Of a stretch of 64,000 nt of DNA, positions 44,668 through 52,999 are shown one piece after another; position 1 is the stretch's first letter, and each line of letters opens with the position of its first letter. A program made the position numbers and the translations under genes. Source of the stretch: Kineococcus mangrovi (GTDB taxonomy: Bacteria; Actinomycetota; Actinomycetes; Actinomycetales; Kineococcaceae); NCBI RefSeq assembly GCF_041320705.1, contig NZ_JBGGTQ010000005.1:248001-312000 (forward strand), read 5' to 3'. The notes beneath the pieces were generated by a model, which searched no databases, was not told where the DNA came from, and was given only the letters and a program-made list of their open reading frames with translations.

Positions 44668-45135
44668 TCAGCCCGCCAGCCGGGCCGGGAAACCCCCGGT
44701 GGCGATCGGGCCCCAGCGTTCGGCCGTCAGCCGCATCAGCGACTTGCCCTGCTCGCGCATGGCCTGGCGGTACTCGGCCCAGTCGGGGTGCTCACCGGAG
44801 ATGCAGCGGAAGTACTCCACGAGGGGTTCCACCGCGTCCTCGCCGTCCAGGACCTCCCACCGCCCGTCCACCTGCACCCACGCGCCGCCGAAGTCGTCGG
44901 ACAGCACCAGCACCGAACCGCGAGGGTCGCGGCGGGCGTTGTTCGCCTTGGCCCGGTCGGGGTAGGTCGAGACCACGATGCGGCCCGAGGCGTCCACACC
45001 GGCGGTGACGGGGGAGGACTGCGGGAAACCGTCGGCGCGGAACGTCGAGGCGACCACGTGGTGACGGGGGCGGACGAAGTCGAGGAGTTCGGGCAGGTCG
45101 ACACGACGCGCGGTCGCGATGGTTCGCGGGCTCAT
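44668..45135 (-). CDS. PPOX-class flavin/F420-dependent oxidoreductase
   Basis: 155 aa split-barrel protein: RRVDLPELLDFVRPRHHVVASTFRADGFPQSSPVTAGVDASGRIVVSTYPDRAKANNARRDPRGSVLVLSDDFGG is the typical cofactor-binding start of the PNPOx-like F420 family. The substrate is unknown. ATG 45135 follows TAGCGT (45144-45149, minus strand) by 8 nt and lacks a ribosome site. It is divergent from the ABC exporter. Confidence 0.87.
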   Translation of the reverse strand: MSPRTIATARRVDLPELLDFVRPRHHVVASTFRADGFPQSSPVTAGVDASGRIVVSTYPDRAKANNARRDPRGSVLVLSDDFGGAWVQVDGRWEVLDGEDAVEPLVEYFRCISGEHPDWAEYRQAMREQGKSLMRLTAERWGPIATGGFPARLAG

Positions 45136-45311
45136 GCCCGGCGACGCTACCCGCCCACGCGCTCGGCACCACCAGGAGACGCCGCGAGGTCCACCACGAG
45201 GGGCCGCGGGAACCGGCCCCGGACCGCGCCACACCGCGCCACACCCCCGCACGGTGCCGGTCCGGCAACCGCGGTGGCCCCCCACCCCGACGCGGCACCT
45301 AGCGTCGGGGC

Positions 45312-45329
45312 ATGGAGTTCTGCTCGTGA
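45312..45329 (+). CDS. Leaderless five-codon uORF upstream of the ABC exporter
   Basis: TAGCGT (45300-45305) is followed by 6 nt and an ATG that encodes Met-Glu-Phe-Cys-Ser and stops at TGA 45327-45329. The stop overlaps the exporter's GTG as GTGA. The same architecture occurs at uppP. It is likely to couple or gate translation of the exporter; the product itself may be irrelevant. Confidence 0.5.
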   Translation: MEFCS

Positions 45330-47221
45330 GCATGGAGAACGTCGCCCAGACCGCCCTGTGGAAGGCGACCAGCGCACCCGAAGGCGCCCCCGGCGCACGC
45401 CCCTTCCGCCCCACCACCCCCCGCCGCGTCCTGGCCATGGCCCGCGAACGATCCCGCCTGCTCGCCCTCTTCGTCCTCGGCAGCGTCGTCCTCGCCGTCC
45501 TCGCCGTGGCCACCCCCGTCCTGGCCGGCCGCGCCGTCCACGCCGTCAGCACCGGTGACCGCTCCCTCGTCACCACCCTCGCCCTGCTCATCGCCGCCGT
45601 CGCCCTCGCCGAAGCCGCCCTCGGCCTCCTCGTGCGCTGGCTGTCCTCCACCCTCGGCGAGGACCTCATCCTCGACCTGCGCACGCGCGTCTTCGACCAC
45701 GTCCAGCGCATGCCCGTCGCCTTCTTCACCCGCACCCGCACCGGCGCCCTCGTCAGCCGGCTCAACAACGACGTCCTCGGCGCCCAGCGCGCCTTCAGCG
45801 ACACCCTCTCCGGCATCGTCAGCAACGTCGTCGCCGTCGCCCTCACCGCCGCCGTCATGATCGGCATCTCCTGGCGCATCACCGCCCTGGCCCTCGTCCT
45901 GCTACCGGTGTTCCTGCTGCCCGCCCGCCGCACGGGCCGGTCCCTCGCGCTGCTGGCCCGCCGCGCCGCGCACCTCAACGCCACCATGATCAACCAGAGC
46001 ACCGAACGCTTCTCCGCCCCCGGCGCCACCCTCGTCAAGCTCTTCGGTCGACCCGAGGAGGAGTCCCGCGCCTTCGCCCGCGCCGCCCGCGCCGTCCGCG
46101 ACATCGGCGTCACCACCGCGGTGCGCCGCACCGTCTTCGTCACCGCCCTCACCCTCGTCTCCGCGCTGGCGCTCGCCGTCGTCTACGGCGTCGGCGGTCT
46201 CGCCGCCATCGCCGGCACCCTCGACGCGGGCAGCATCGTCACCCTGGCCCTCCTGCTCACCCGCCTCTACGCACCCCTCACCGCCCTCGCCGGCGCCCGC
46301 GCCGACGTCACCAGCGCACTCGTCAGCTTCGACCGCGTCTTCGAGGTCCTCGACCTTGTGCCCCTCGTGCGCGAACGCCCCGAGGCCCACGACCTGCCCG
46401 ACGGCCCCGTCGCCCTCGAGTTCGACCACGTCGGCTTCGCCTACCCCGCCGCCGCCGACGTCTCCCTGGCCTCCCTCGAGGACGTCGCGACCCTGGACGC
46501 CCGCGGTGGCGTCCCCGTCCTGCACGACGTGTCCTTCCGCGTCGAACCCGGCCAGGTGGTCGCCGTCGTCGGCTCCTCCGGAGCCGGCAAGTCCACCCTC
46601 GCCCAGCTCCTGGCCCGCCTGTACGACGTCGACACCGGCGCCGTCCGCATCGGCGGCCACGACGTCCGCGACGCCACCACCGAGTCGCTGCGCCGCACCG
46701 TCGGTGTCGTCACCCAGGACGGGCACCTCTTCCACGAGTCCCTGCGCTCCAACCTGCGCCTGGCCCGCCCCGAGGCCACCGACGCCGAACTGCTCGACGC
46801 TCTCGACCGCGCTCGCCTCACCGACCTCGTCGCCGCTCTGCCCGAGGGGCTCGACACCGTCGTGGGGGAGCGGGGCTACCGCTTCTCCGGCGGTGAACGC
46901 CAGCGGCTCACCATCGCCCGCCTGCTCCTGGCCCACCCCCGCATCGTCGTGCTCGACGAAGCCACCGCCCACCTCGACAACGCCTCCGAGGTCGCCGTCC
47001 AGGCCGCCCTCGACGAAGCCCTCGAGGGCCGCACCGCCGTCGTCATCGCCCACCGGCTGTCCACCGTCCGCGGCGCCGACCAGATCCTCGTCCTGGAAGC
47101 CGGACGCGTCGTCGAACGCGGGACCCACCGCGAACTGCTCGCCCTCGGTGGCCGCTACGCGGAGCTGCACCGGCACGGCGGGCAGGAGGAGGACGCCTCC
47201 GCGGTGGGCCTCACCCCCTGA
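45326..47221 (+). CDS. ABC exporter, fused transmembrane and ATPase domains
   Basis: 631 aa. A six-helix membrane domain (residues ~40-330, from LLALFVLGSVVLAVLAVATPVLAG) is followed by a nucleotide-binding domain: Walker A GSSGAGKST, Q-loop VTQDGHLF, signature FSGGERQRL, Walker B IVVLDEATAHLD and H-loop VIAHRLST. It works as a homodimer or heterodimer exporting lipids, peptides or drugs; no substrate can be assigned. I chose GTG 45326 because GGAG lies 9 nt upstream and a leaderless micro-ORF stops over it; ATG 45332 is the alternative. It is convergent with a MarR gene. Confidence 0.92.
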   Translation: MSMENVAQTALWKATSAPEGAPGARPFRPTTPRRVLAMARERSRLLALFVLGSVVLAVLAVATPVLAGRAVHAVSTGDRSLVTTLALLIAAVALAEAALGLLVRWLSSTLGEDLILDLRTRVFDHVQRMPVAFFTRTRTGALVSRLNNDVLGAQRAFSDTLSGIVSNVVAVALTAAVMIGISWRITALALVLLPVFLLPARRTGRSLALLARRAAHLNATMINQSTERFSAPGATLVKLFGRPEEESRAFARAARAVRDIGVTTAVRRTVFVTALTLVSALALAVVYGVGGLAAIAGTLDAGSIVTLALLLTRLYAPLTALAGARADVTSALVSFDRVFEVLDLVPLVRERPEAHDLPDGPVALEFDHVGFAYPAAADVSLASLEDVATLDARGGVPVLHDVSFRVEPGQVVAVVGSSGAGKSTLAQLLARLYDVDTGAVRIGGHDVRDATTESLRRTVGVVTQDGHLFHESLRSNLRLARPEATDAELLDALDRARLTDLVAALPEGLDTVVGERGYRFSGGERQRLTIARLLLAHPRIVVLDEATAHLDNASEVAVQAALDEALEGRTAVVIAHRLSTVRGADQILVLEAGRVVERGTHRELLALGGRYAELHRHGGQEEDASAVGLTP

Positions 47222-47252
47222 GCGCGCGGTCCGCGGACCCCGGTCGGGCGGC

Positions 47253-47684
47253 TCACTCCCCGAGGACCTTGCGGCACAGCCGTGCCAGCTCGGCCAGCTC
47301 CTCGACCGTCAGCGCCGAGAACTCCCGCGCGACCCCGGCCGCGTGCCGGCCGCCGACCTCCCGCTGGAGCGCGGCGCCGTCGCCGGTCAGCACGACGACG
47401 ACCCCGCGACCGTCGTGGGGGTCGGGTTCGCGGGTGAGCAGGCCGCGCACGACGAGGCGGTCGACGAGCCTGGTCAGCGACGGCTGCGGGAGGTAGACCT
47501 CCTGCGACAGCCCACCGAGGCGACACCGACCACCGGAGCGGGCGAGCGTGTAGAGCACGTCGTACTCCCGCACGCTCAGCCCGCCCCAGACCTCCTGAGC
47601 GCTGAACCGGCGCAGGAGGGTGGCCTGCACCCGGAACACCTGCTCCCAAGCCCTGACCGCGGCCCGGGTCCGACCGTCAGGCAC
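47253..47684 (-). CDS. MarR-family transcriptional regulator
   Basis: 143 aa. The winged helix is clear: LSVREYDVLYTLARSGGRCRLGGLSQEVYLPQPSLTRLVDRLVVRGLLTREPDPHDGRGVVVVLTGDG, with the usual D-x-R wing. Its GTG (47684) lies 8 bp inside the end of the upstream LLM gene, so both are on one transcript. It probably controls that operon through the palindrome at 48795-48808 and responds to a small aromatic or an oxidant. Confidence 0.9.
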   Translation of the reverse strand: MPDGRTRAAVRAWEQVFRVQATLLRRFSAQEVWGGLSVREYDVLYTLARSGGRCRLGGLSQEVYLPQPSLTRLVDRLVVRGLLTREPDPHDGRGVVVVLTGDGAALQREVGGRHAAGVAREFSALTVEELAELARLCRKVLGE

Positions 47685-48774
47685 CGGGGGTCGCGGCGCT
47701 CGTCCTCGCGGCGACCCGGGACGCGTGCGAGGGCGGGTCGCTCGGCACCCCCGGGGCGCGACGGGCCTCGAACTCCTGGCGCAGCACCGGGACGACGTGT
47801 TCGCCGAGGAGGTCGAGCTGTTCGAGGACGGTCTTCAGCGGCAGGCCCGCGTGATCCATGAGGAACATCTGACGCTGGTAGTCGCCGAAGAACTCCTGGA
47901 AGGTCAGGGTCTTCTCGACGACCTGGTCGGGGGTCCCCACGGTGAGCGGTGTCTGCTGGGTGAACTCCTCCAGCGACGGCCCGTGCCCGTAGACGGGGGC
48001 GTTGTCGAAGTAGGGACGGAACTCGCGCACCGCGTCCTGGGAGTTCATCCGCATGAACACCTGCCCGCCGAGCCCGACGACCGCCTGCTCCGGCGTGCCG
48101 TGCCCGTAGTGGGCGTAGCGCTCCCGGTACAGGTCGATGAGCCGGATGTAGTGCTCCTTCGGCCAGAAGATGTTGTTGGCGAAGTACCCGTCCCCGAAGT
48201 ACGCGGCGATCTCGGCGACCTGCGGGGTCCGGATCGACCCGTGCCAGACGAAGGGCGGCACGCCGTCCAGGGGTCGCGGGGTGGAGGTGAACCCCTGCAG
48301 CGGGGTGCGGAACTGCCCCTCCCAGTCGACGACCTCCTCGTCCCACAGGCGGCGCAGCAGCTGGTAGTTCTCCACCGTCAGCTCGACGCCGCGCCGGGGG
48401 TCCTGGCCGAACCAGGGGTAGAGCCGGCCGTCGTTGCCGCGGCCGAGGACGAGGTCGACGCGCCCCCCGCTCAGGTGCTGGAGCATCGCGTAGTCCTCGG
48501 CCATCCGCACCGGGTCGTTCGTGGTGATGTGCGCGATGGACGTCGAGACGGTCAACCGGCGGGTGCGGGCGGCCACCCACCCCAGGAGGGTCGTCATGGC
48601 GGACGGCACGAACGGGGGGTTGTGGTGCTCCCCGACCGCGAAGACGTCGAGCCCGACCTGCTCGGCGTGCTCGGCGATGGTCACCAGCGCCTGGATGCGC
48701 TCGTGCTCGCTCGGCGCGCGGCCGGTGGTGGGGTCGGGGGTGATGTCGCCGACGCTGAAGATCCCGAACTGCAT
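47677..48774 (-). CDS. LLM-class flavin monooxygenase (luciferase-like)
   Basis: 365 aa. The start MQFGIFSVGDITPDPTTGRAPSE, LDVFAVGEHHNPPFVPSAMTTLLGWVAARTRRLTVSTSI, GGRVDLVLGRGND and GTPDQVVEKTLTFQEFFG are typical of bacterial luciferase-type monooxygenases that use reduced FMN and oxygen. The substrate is unknown. ATG 48774 has GAGGAG about 6 nt upstream. It forms an operon with the overlapping MarR gene. Confidence 0.88.
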   Translation of the reverse strand: MQFGIFSVGDITPDPTTGRAPSEHERIQALVTIAEHAEQVGLDVFAVGEHHNPPFVPSAMTTLLGWVAARTRRLTVSTSIAHITTNDPVRMAEDYAMLQHLSGGRVDLVLGRGNDGRLYPWFGQDPRRGVELTVENYQLLRRLWDEEVVDWEGQFRTPLQGFTSTPRPLDGVPPFVWHGSIRTPQVAEIAAYFGDGYFANNIFWPKEHYIRLIDLYRERYAHYGHGTPEQAVVGLGGQVFMRMNSQDAVREFRPYFDNAPVYGHGPSLEEFTQQTPLTVGTPDQVVEKTLTFQEFFGDYQRQMFLMDHAGLPLKTVLEQLDLLGEHVVPVLRQEFEARRAPGVPSDPPSHASRVAARTSAATPGA

Positions 48775-48794
48775 GTCCGCTCCTCGTCAAAGTC

Positions 48795-48808
48795 CATGCG
48801 TTTGCATG
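48795..48808. promoter_or_regulatory. Operator-like palindrome ahead of the LLM-MarR operon
   Basis: CATGC-GTTT-GCATG is a perfect 5-bp inverted repeat 21 bp upstream of the LLM start. It is flanked by two TCAAAG direct repeats (48786-48791 and 48816-48821). It is a plausible site for the operon's own MarR protein. Confidence 0.5.
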
Positions 48809-48886
48809 TACCTCCTCAAAGAGTTTCGGAGGTGCGTCTGTTCCCGGGACCGGGGGGGCGGACGACCGGGTGCCCCGGTGCGGCGG

Positions 48887-49168
48887 TCAGGCCGTGCGCG
48901 CGACCCTGATGATCTTGCGCCGGAGCCACACCTTGCGGCTGCCCCCCATGTAGAGGCGCACCCGGGCGAGCTCCCAGCGCCCGTACTCGGCGTGCTCGGT
49001 GAGCAGTCGGCGCGCGTCCGAGCGGGAGGTCTCCCGGGGCAGCGTCAGCACCCGGTACTCGTACTCCTCCGGGCTCCCCGGACCCGACGTCCTGCCCGTG
49101 CCCCGACCGGGACGACGACCCTCCGGTCGGTCCGGCGTGTTCCCCTCGTGCGCAGCCATCGCGACCAT
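48887..49168 (-). CDS. DUF5703 family protein
   Basis: 93 aa. The conserved core EYEYRVLTLPRETSRSDARRLLTEHAEYGRWELARVRLYMGGSRKVWLRRKIIRV is the DUF5703 pattern. It is a small basic protein of unknown function, common in actinobacteria near uppP. ATG 49168 or ATG 49159 could start it; neither has a clear ribosome site. It is divergent from the acidic-protein gene. Confidence 0.8.
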   Translation of the reverse strand: MVAMAAHEGNTPDRPEGRRPGRGTGRTSGPGSPEEYEYRVLTLPRETSRSDARRLLTEHAEYGRWELARVRLYMGGSRKVWLRRKIIRVARTA

Positions 49169-49215
49169 GATGCACCCGGTGGGGCGGCGGCACCCGTTCC
49201 CGGTACGGTCGGTCC

Positions 49216-49524
49216 ATGACGCCCGACCCGCGCGCGGCCCTGGCCCGACTCGTGGCAGCCCTCGAGGACCACCTCGCCGCCGCCGCCAACCGGCGCGGTG
49301 AGACCGACCCCGCCGTCGCCGACGCCTACCAGCGCGTGGCGGACGCCTTCGAGGTGTACGAGGAGGCGATCTACGACGCGTACGACGAGGTCACGCCCTT
49401 CGTCCTCTACGACGACGTCGAGGACGAGCGCGAGGACGAGCGCGAGGACGACGACGAAGACGACGAGGACGACGAGGACGACGAAGACGACGAAGACGAG
49501 GACGAGGGCCCCGCACCCCTCTGA
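49216..49524 (+). CDS. Conserved actinobacterial protein with long acidic tail
   Basis: 102 aa. The first 65 residues (AALARLVAALEDHLAAAANRRGETDPAVADAYQRVADAFEVYEEAIYDAYDEVTPFVLYDD) are well conserved in actinobacteria, where the protein is sometimes mislabelled primosomal protein. The last ~30 residues are almost pure Asp/Glu, encoded by imperfect GACGAG/GACGAC repeats (49420-49505) that could vary in copy number. ATG 49216 follows TACGGT (49204-49209) by 6 nt, so it is probably leaderless. Function unknown. Confidence 0.8.
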   Translation: MTPDPRAALARLVAALEDHLAAAANRRGETDPAVADAYQRVADAFEVYEEAIYDAYDEVTPFVLYDDVEDEREDEREDDDEDDEDDEDDEDDEDEDEGPAPL

Positions 49525-49611
49525 CCGTCGCGTGTGAGGGTTCCGTGCGGCCCCGGTGACGTGCCGGGTCGCCGGGCGGTGGCCTCCGGGGTGGCCCGAT
49601 AGCGTTCGGCC

Positions 49612-49674
49612 GTGCTCACCCCCAGTTCGCGCGTCATCACCCCCTGCCCGCCGACGGGGGGTGCCCCGGCGTGA
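49612..49674 (+). CDS. Leaderless 20-codon uORF upstream of uppP
   Basis: TAGCGT at 49600-49605 is followed by 6 nt and a GTG that opens a 20-codon frame ([12 protein letters not shown], then PPTGGAPA). Its TGA (49672-49674) overlaps the uppP GTG as GTGA. Position, spacing and the overlap argue for a translated leader peptide coupled to uppP. It contains one Cys and five Pro. Confidence 0.55.
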   Translation: MLTPSSRVITPCPPTGGAPA

Positions 49675-50519
49675 GCATGGGCGTCCTCGAGGGTGCGTTC
49701 CTCGGGCTGGTGCAGGGGCTGACGGAGTTCCTGCCCATCTCCTCCAGCGGCCACCTGGCCATCGTCGGCACGCTCGTCGGGACGCAGGACCCCGGTGCGG
49801 CGTTCACCGCCATCAGCCAGCTCGGCACCGAGGCGGCCGTCGTCCTCTACTTCCGCCAGGACATCGCGCGCATCATCAGCCGGTGGGTCCTGTCGCTGAC
49901 CGGCCGGGTGCCGCGCGCGGACCCCGACGCCCGGATGGGCTGGCTCGTCATCCTGGGGACCATCCCCATCGGCGTCCTCGGCCTGCTCTTCCAGGACGCG
50001 ATCGAGACCACGCTGCGCGGGTTCGTCGTCATCGCCACGACGCTGTGGGTCTTCGCCCTCGTGCTCGGCGCGGCCGACCGCTTCGGTCGCAAGCAGCGGA
50101 CGCTGGACCGGCTGACGTGGAAGCACGGCGTGCTCTTCGGGCTGGCGCAGTCGATGGCCCTCATCCCCGGCGTCTCGCGCTCGGGCGGCACCATCTCGAT
50201 GGGTCTGCTGCTCGGGTACACGCGGGAGGCGGCTGCCCGCTACTCCTTCCTGCTGGCGATCCCGGCGGTCGTGCTGTCGGGCTTCTACCAGCTCTACGAC
50301 GAGGTGAGCACGGGCGCGGCCATCGCCTGGGCCCCCACCGCGGTGGCCACCGTCGTCGCGTTCGCGGTGGGGTACGTCGTCATCGCCTGGCTCATGCGCT
50401 TCATCACCACGCACAGCTACACCGTGTTCGTCGTCTACCGCATCGCCCTGGCCGCCGTGGTCTACGGCCTCGTGCTCACGCAGGTCCTGCCGGCGTGGCA
50501 CGGCACCAGCTTCGGCTGA
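49671..50519 (+). CDS. uppP: Undecaprenyl-diphosphate phosphatase UppP (BacA)
   Basis: 282 aa integral membrane phosphatase. [20 protein letters not shown] is the family's N-terminal motif and [36 protein letters not shown] the second active-site block. It recycles the undecaprenyl lipid carrier for peptidoglycan synthesis; overexpression in other bacteria gives bacitracin resistance. GTG 49671 has GGGGGG upstream; ATG 49677 is an alternative. A leaderless uORF ends over the start codon. Confidence 0.96.
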   Translation: MSMGVLEGAFLGLVQGLTEFLPISSSGHLAIVGTLVGTQDPGAAFTAISQLGTEAAVVLYFRQDIARIISRWVLSLTGRVPRADPDARMGWLVILGTIPIGVLGLLFQDAIETTLRGFVVIATTLWVFALVLGAADRFGRKQRTLDRLTWKHGVLFGLAQSMALIPGVSRSGGTISMGLLLGYTREAAARYSFLLAIPAVVLSGFYQLYDEVSTGAAIAWAPTAVATVVAFAVGYVVIAWLMRFITTHSYTVFVVYRIALAAVVYGLVLTQVLPAWHGTSFG

Positions 50520-50543
50520 GACGGCGGGACCGGCACCGGGTCG

Positions 50544-51578
50544 TCACAGCCACCCCGAGCGCTTGAAGAGGCGGTACAGGGTCGCGCAGACCGTGAGCAT
50601 GACCAGCACGCACACCGGGTAGCCGTACCGGAAGCCGAGCTCGGGCATGTGCTCGAAGTTCATCCCGTAGATCCCCGCGATGAGCGTGGGGGCCACCGCG
50701 ATCGCCGCCCACGCCGAGATCTTGCGCGCGTCGTCGTTCTGCTGGACCGACACCTGCGCGAGGTGGGCGTTGAGGATGTCGGTCAGCAACCGGTCGTACG
50801 TCTCGACGTGCTCGACGGTGCGGACGAGGTCGTCCAGCACGTCGCGCAGGACGAACAGGGCCTGCACGTCCGCGGGGTGGTGCGCGTCCTCGGGGCCGCG
50901 AGCGGGCTGCTCGCCCGCCCCGGCGTCGACGAGCTTCTTCAACGGCGCGACCAGCGGGAAGGCTCCGCGGCGCACCTCGAGGACCTCCCGCTTGAGGGAG
51001 TAGATGCGCTCGGCGTCGGAACTGCGGCTGGGGGAGAAGACCTGCTCCTCCATCTCCTCGACGTCCCGCTCGAGCTCACCGTCGATCGCCACGTAACCGT
51101 CGACGACGTGCTCCATGACGGCGTGCAGCACGCCCTGGGGTCCCCGGGCCAGCCGGCGCCGGTCCTGCTCGACGGCGGAACGGACACCCGTCAGCGCCCC
51201 CACCGCGCCGTGCCGGACGGTCACCACGAACCGGCGGCCGACGAACAGCACGATCTCGGCGGTCTCGACGCTGGAGGTCTCGTCGAAGTACGCGAGCACC
51301 TTCAGCACGACGAAGACCGTGTCCCCGAACCACTCGATCTTCGGCCGCTGGTGCCCCTCGACCGCGGCCTCCACGGCGAGGCGGTGCAGCTGCAGGGCCG
51401 CCGCGATGTCCGCGAACTCCTCCGCGGTCGGGTCCTTCAGGCCGAGCCAGAGGAAGTCCTCCTGCGCCGGGTCGGCGGCGGGTCCCGGACCGTCCTGCCG
51501 GCACGCGCGGAGGGCGGCGGGCAGGTCGGGGACCTCGTGCCGGCGCCCGTCCCGGTAGGTGGCCACGTCGACGATCAC
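50544..51578 (-). CDS. corA: CorA-family magnesium/divalent cation channel
   Basis: 344 aa. The long cytoplasmic domain ends in two membrane helices with the signature YGMNFEHMPEL (GMN) between them: ISAWAAIAVAPTLIAGIYGMNF ... YPVCVLVMLTVCATLYRLFKRSGWL. It conducts Mg2+ and possibly Co2+ or Ni2+ as a pentamer. GTG 51578 is the probable start. It is convergent with uppP and divergent from the phosphatase gene. Confidence 0.92.
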   Translation of the reverse strand: MIVDVATYRDGRRHEVPDLPAALRACRQDGPGPAADPAQEDFLWLGLKDPTAEEFADIAAALQLHRLAVEAAVEGHQRPKIEWFGDTVFVVLKVLAYFDETSSVETAEIVLFVGRRFVVTVRHGAVGALTGVRSAVEQDRRRLARGPQGVLHAVMEHVVDGYVAIDGELERDVEEMEEQVFSPSRSSDAERIYSLKREVLEVRRGAFPLVAPLKKLVDAGAGEQPARGPEDAHHPADVQALFVLRDVLDDLVRTVEHVETYDRLLTDILNAHLAQVSVQQNDDARKISAWAAIAVAPTLIAGIYGMNFEHMPELGFRYGYPVCVLVMLTVCATLYRLFKRSGWL

Positions 51579-51589
51579 CGGTGCATCAC
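51575..51589 (-). CDS. Possible four-codon leaderless uORF ahead of corA
   Basis: On the minus strand CACGAT (51596-51601), 6 nt, then GTG-ATG-CAC-CGG-TGA. The TGA overlaps the corA start as GTGA. It repeats the layout of the uppP and exporter uORFs, but the -10 is weaker and so short an ORF can arise by chance. Confidence 0.3.
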   Translation of the reverse strand: MMHR

Positions 51590-51694
51590 GGGGCCATCGT
51601 GCCGCACTCCCAGAACAACGATGGAAGTTCAGTTACCGGAGCTAATTTTGGTTAAGCGTGTTTGCCCTTGAAAAACCGCGCCTACAGTGACGCC

Positions 51695-52423
51695 GTGCCG
51701 ACTCTCCTACTCGTCCGTCACGGCCGCAGCACCGCCAACACCGCCGCCGTCCTCGCCGGCTGGACGCCCGGGGTCCACCTCGACGACACGGGGCGTGCCC
51801 AGGCCGAGGGACTGGCCCAGCGGCTCGCCCCGGTACCGGTGGCCGACTTCGTCGTCTCGCCGCTGGAACGGTGCCAGGAGACGGCCCGGGCGCTGGGCGC
51901 GGTGGACGGGCCGGCGGGGCCTCGCCCGGCCCTGCGCACCGAGGAACGACTGGGGGAGTGCAAGTACGGCGACTGGACCGGTAAGGCGCTGAAGGACCTC
52001 GCCAAGGAACCGCTGTGGCGGACCGTGCAGTCCCACCCCTCGGCGGCGGTCTTCCCCGGCGAGGGCGGGGAGGGGCTGGCGACCATGCAGCACCGGGCCC
52101 TGGAAGCGGTGCGCGAGCACGACGCCCGGGTGGCGGCCGAGCACGGGGACGACGCGGTGTGGGTGGCCGTCAGCCACGGTGACGTCATCAAGGCGGTGCT
52201 GGCCGACGCCCTCGGCATGCACCTGGACCTCTTCCAGCGCCTGTCCGTCGACCCGTGCTCGGTGTCGGTCGTGCGCTACGCACCCCTGCGGCCCTTCGTG
52301 TTGCGGATGAACGACTCCGGTGGCGACCTCGCCGGGTTCGCGCCGGCGAGGAAGAAGCGCCGCTCGACGCGCCGGGCGGCCAGCAGCGACGCGGTCGTCG
52401 GCGGCAGCACGGGCTCGGCGTAG
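51695..52423 (+). CDS. Histidine phosphatase (phosphoglycerate-mutase-like)
   Basis: 242 aa. The catalytic phosphohistidine motif is LLLVRHGRSTAN at the N-terminus; SPLERCQETARAL and VWVAVSHGDVIKAVLADALGM complete the active site. The family member beside uppP and DUF3090 (Rv2135c-like, MSMEG-type) has no settled substrate. GTG 51695 follows TACAGT (51683-51688) by 6 nt; it starts a conserved run of four same-strand genes ending with mshC. Confidence 0.88.
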   Translation: MPTLLLVRHGRSTANTAAVLAGWTPGVHLDDTGRAQAEGLAQRLAPVPVADFVVSPLERCQETARALGAVDGPAGPRPALRTEERLGECKYGDWTGKALKDLAKEPLWRTVQSHPSAAVFPGEGGEGLATMQHRALEAVREHDARVAAEHGDDAVWVAVSHGDVIKAVLADALGMHLDLFQRLSVDPCSVSVVRYAPLRPFVLRMNDSGGDLAGFAPARKKRRSTRRAASSDAVVGGSTGSA

Positions 52424-52433
52424 GGTCGCCACC

Positions 52434-52982
52434 ATGCCCGTGCACGAGTACGACCCGCCCGAACGCTTCGTGGCGGGCACCGTCGGTCAACCGGGGCAGC
52501 GCACCTTCTTCCTGCAGGCGCGGGCCGGGGGGCGGTTGACGTCCGTGGCGCTGGAGAAGACGCAGGTCTCCGCCCTCGCCGAACGCGTCGGGGAACTGCT
52601 CGACGAGATCGTCCGCCGCTCCGGGGGTGCCGCACCGGTGCCGGCCATACCGCCCACCGGCAGCGAGGACACCGCGCCCCTGGACCTGCCCATCGAGGAG
52701 GACTTCCGCGTCGGCACGATGAGCCTGGCCTGGGACGGTGAGCGCGACGTCGTCGTCATCGAGTGCTTCGAGGTCAGCGAGTCCGACGTCGACCCCGAGC
52801 AACCCGAACCGGGGCCGGACCAGAACCTCCTGCGCGTCTCCCTCGACGGGGCCGCCGCTCGTGCGTTCGCCGCCCGGGCCCTGGCCCTCGTGGCCGCGGG
52901 CCGTCCGCCGTGCCCGTTCTGCGCCGGTCCGCTGGACCCGGCCGGTCACGTCTGCCCGCGCGCGAACGGGTACCGGCGCTGA
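52434..52982 (+). CDS. DUF3090 family protein
   Basis: 182 aa. HEYDPPERFVAGTVGQPGQRTFFLQARAGGRLTSVALEKTQV and the C-terminal CPFCAGPLDPAGHVCPRANGYRR (C-x2-C...H-x-C, a probable zinc site) define the family. Function unknown; it always travels with the next gene. ATG 52434 follows TAGGGT (52421-52426) by 7 nt, and the TAG of that box is also the previous gene's stop codon. Confidence 0.9.
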   Translation: MPVHEYDPPERFVAGTVGQPGQRTFFLQARAGGRLTSVALEKTQVSALAERVGELLDEIVRRSGGAAPVPAIPPTGSEDTAPLDLPIEEDFRVGTMSLAWDGERDVVVIECFEVSESDVDPEQPEPGPDQNLLRVSLDGAAARAFAARALALVAAGRPPCPFCAGPLDPAGHVCPRANGYRR

Positions 52983-52999
52983 GCGCGACGTTCGCCGGG

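Noticed and set aside
47227-47238. GGTCCGCGGACC palindrome between the exporter and MarR genes
   Set aside because: A 12-bp palindrome without loop or T-run; too weak to call a terminator, and common by chance at this GC.
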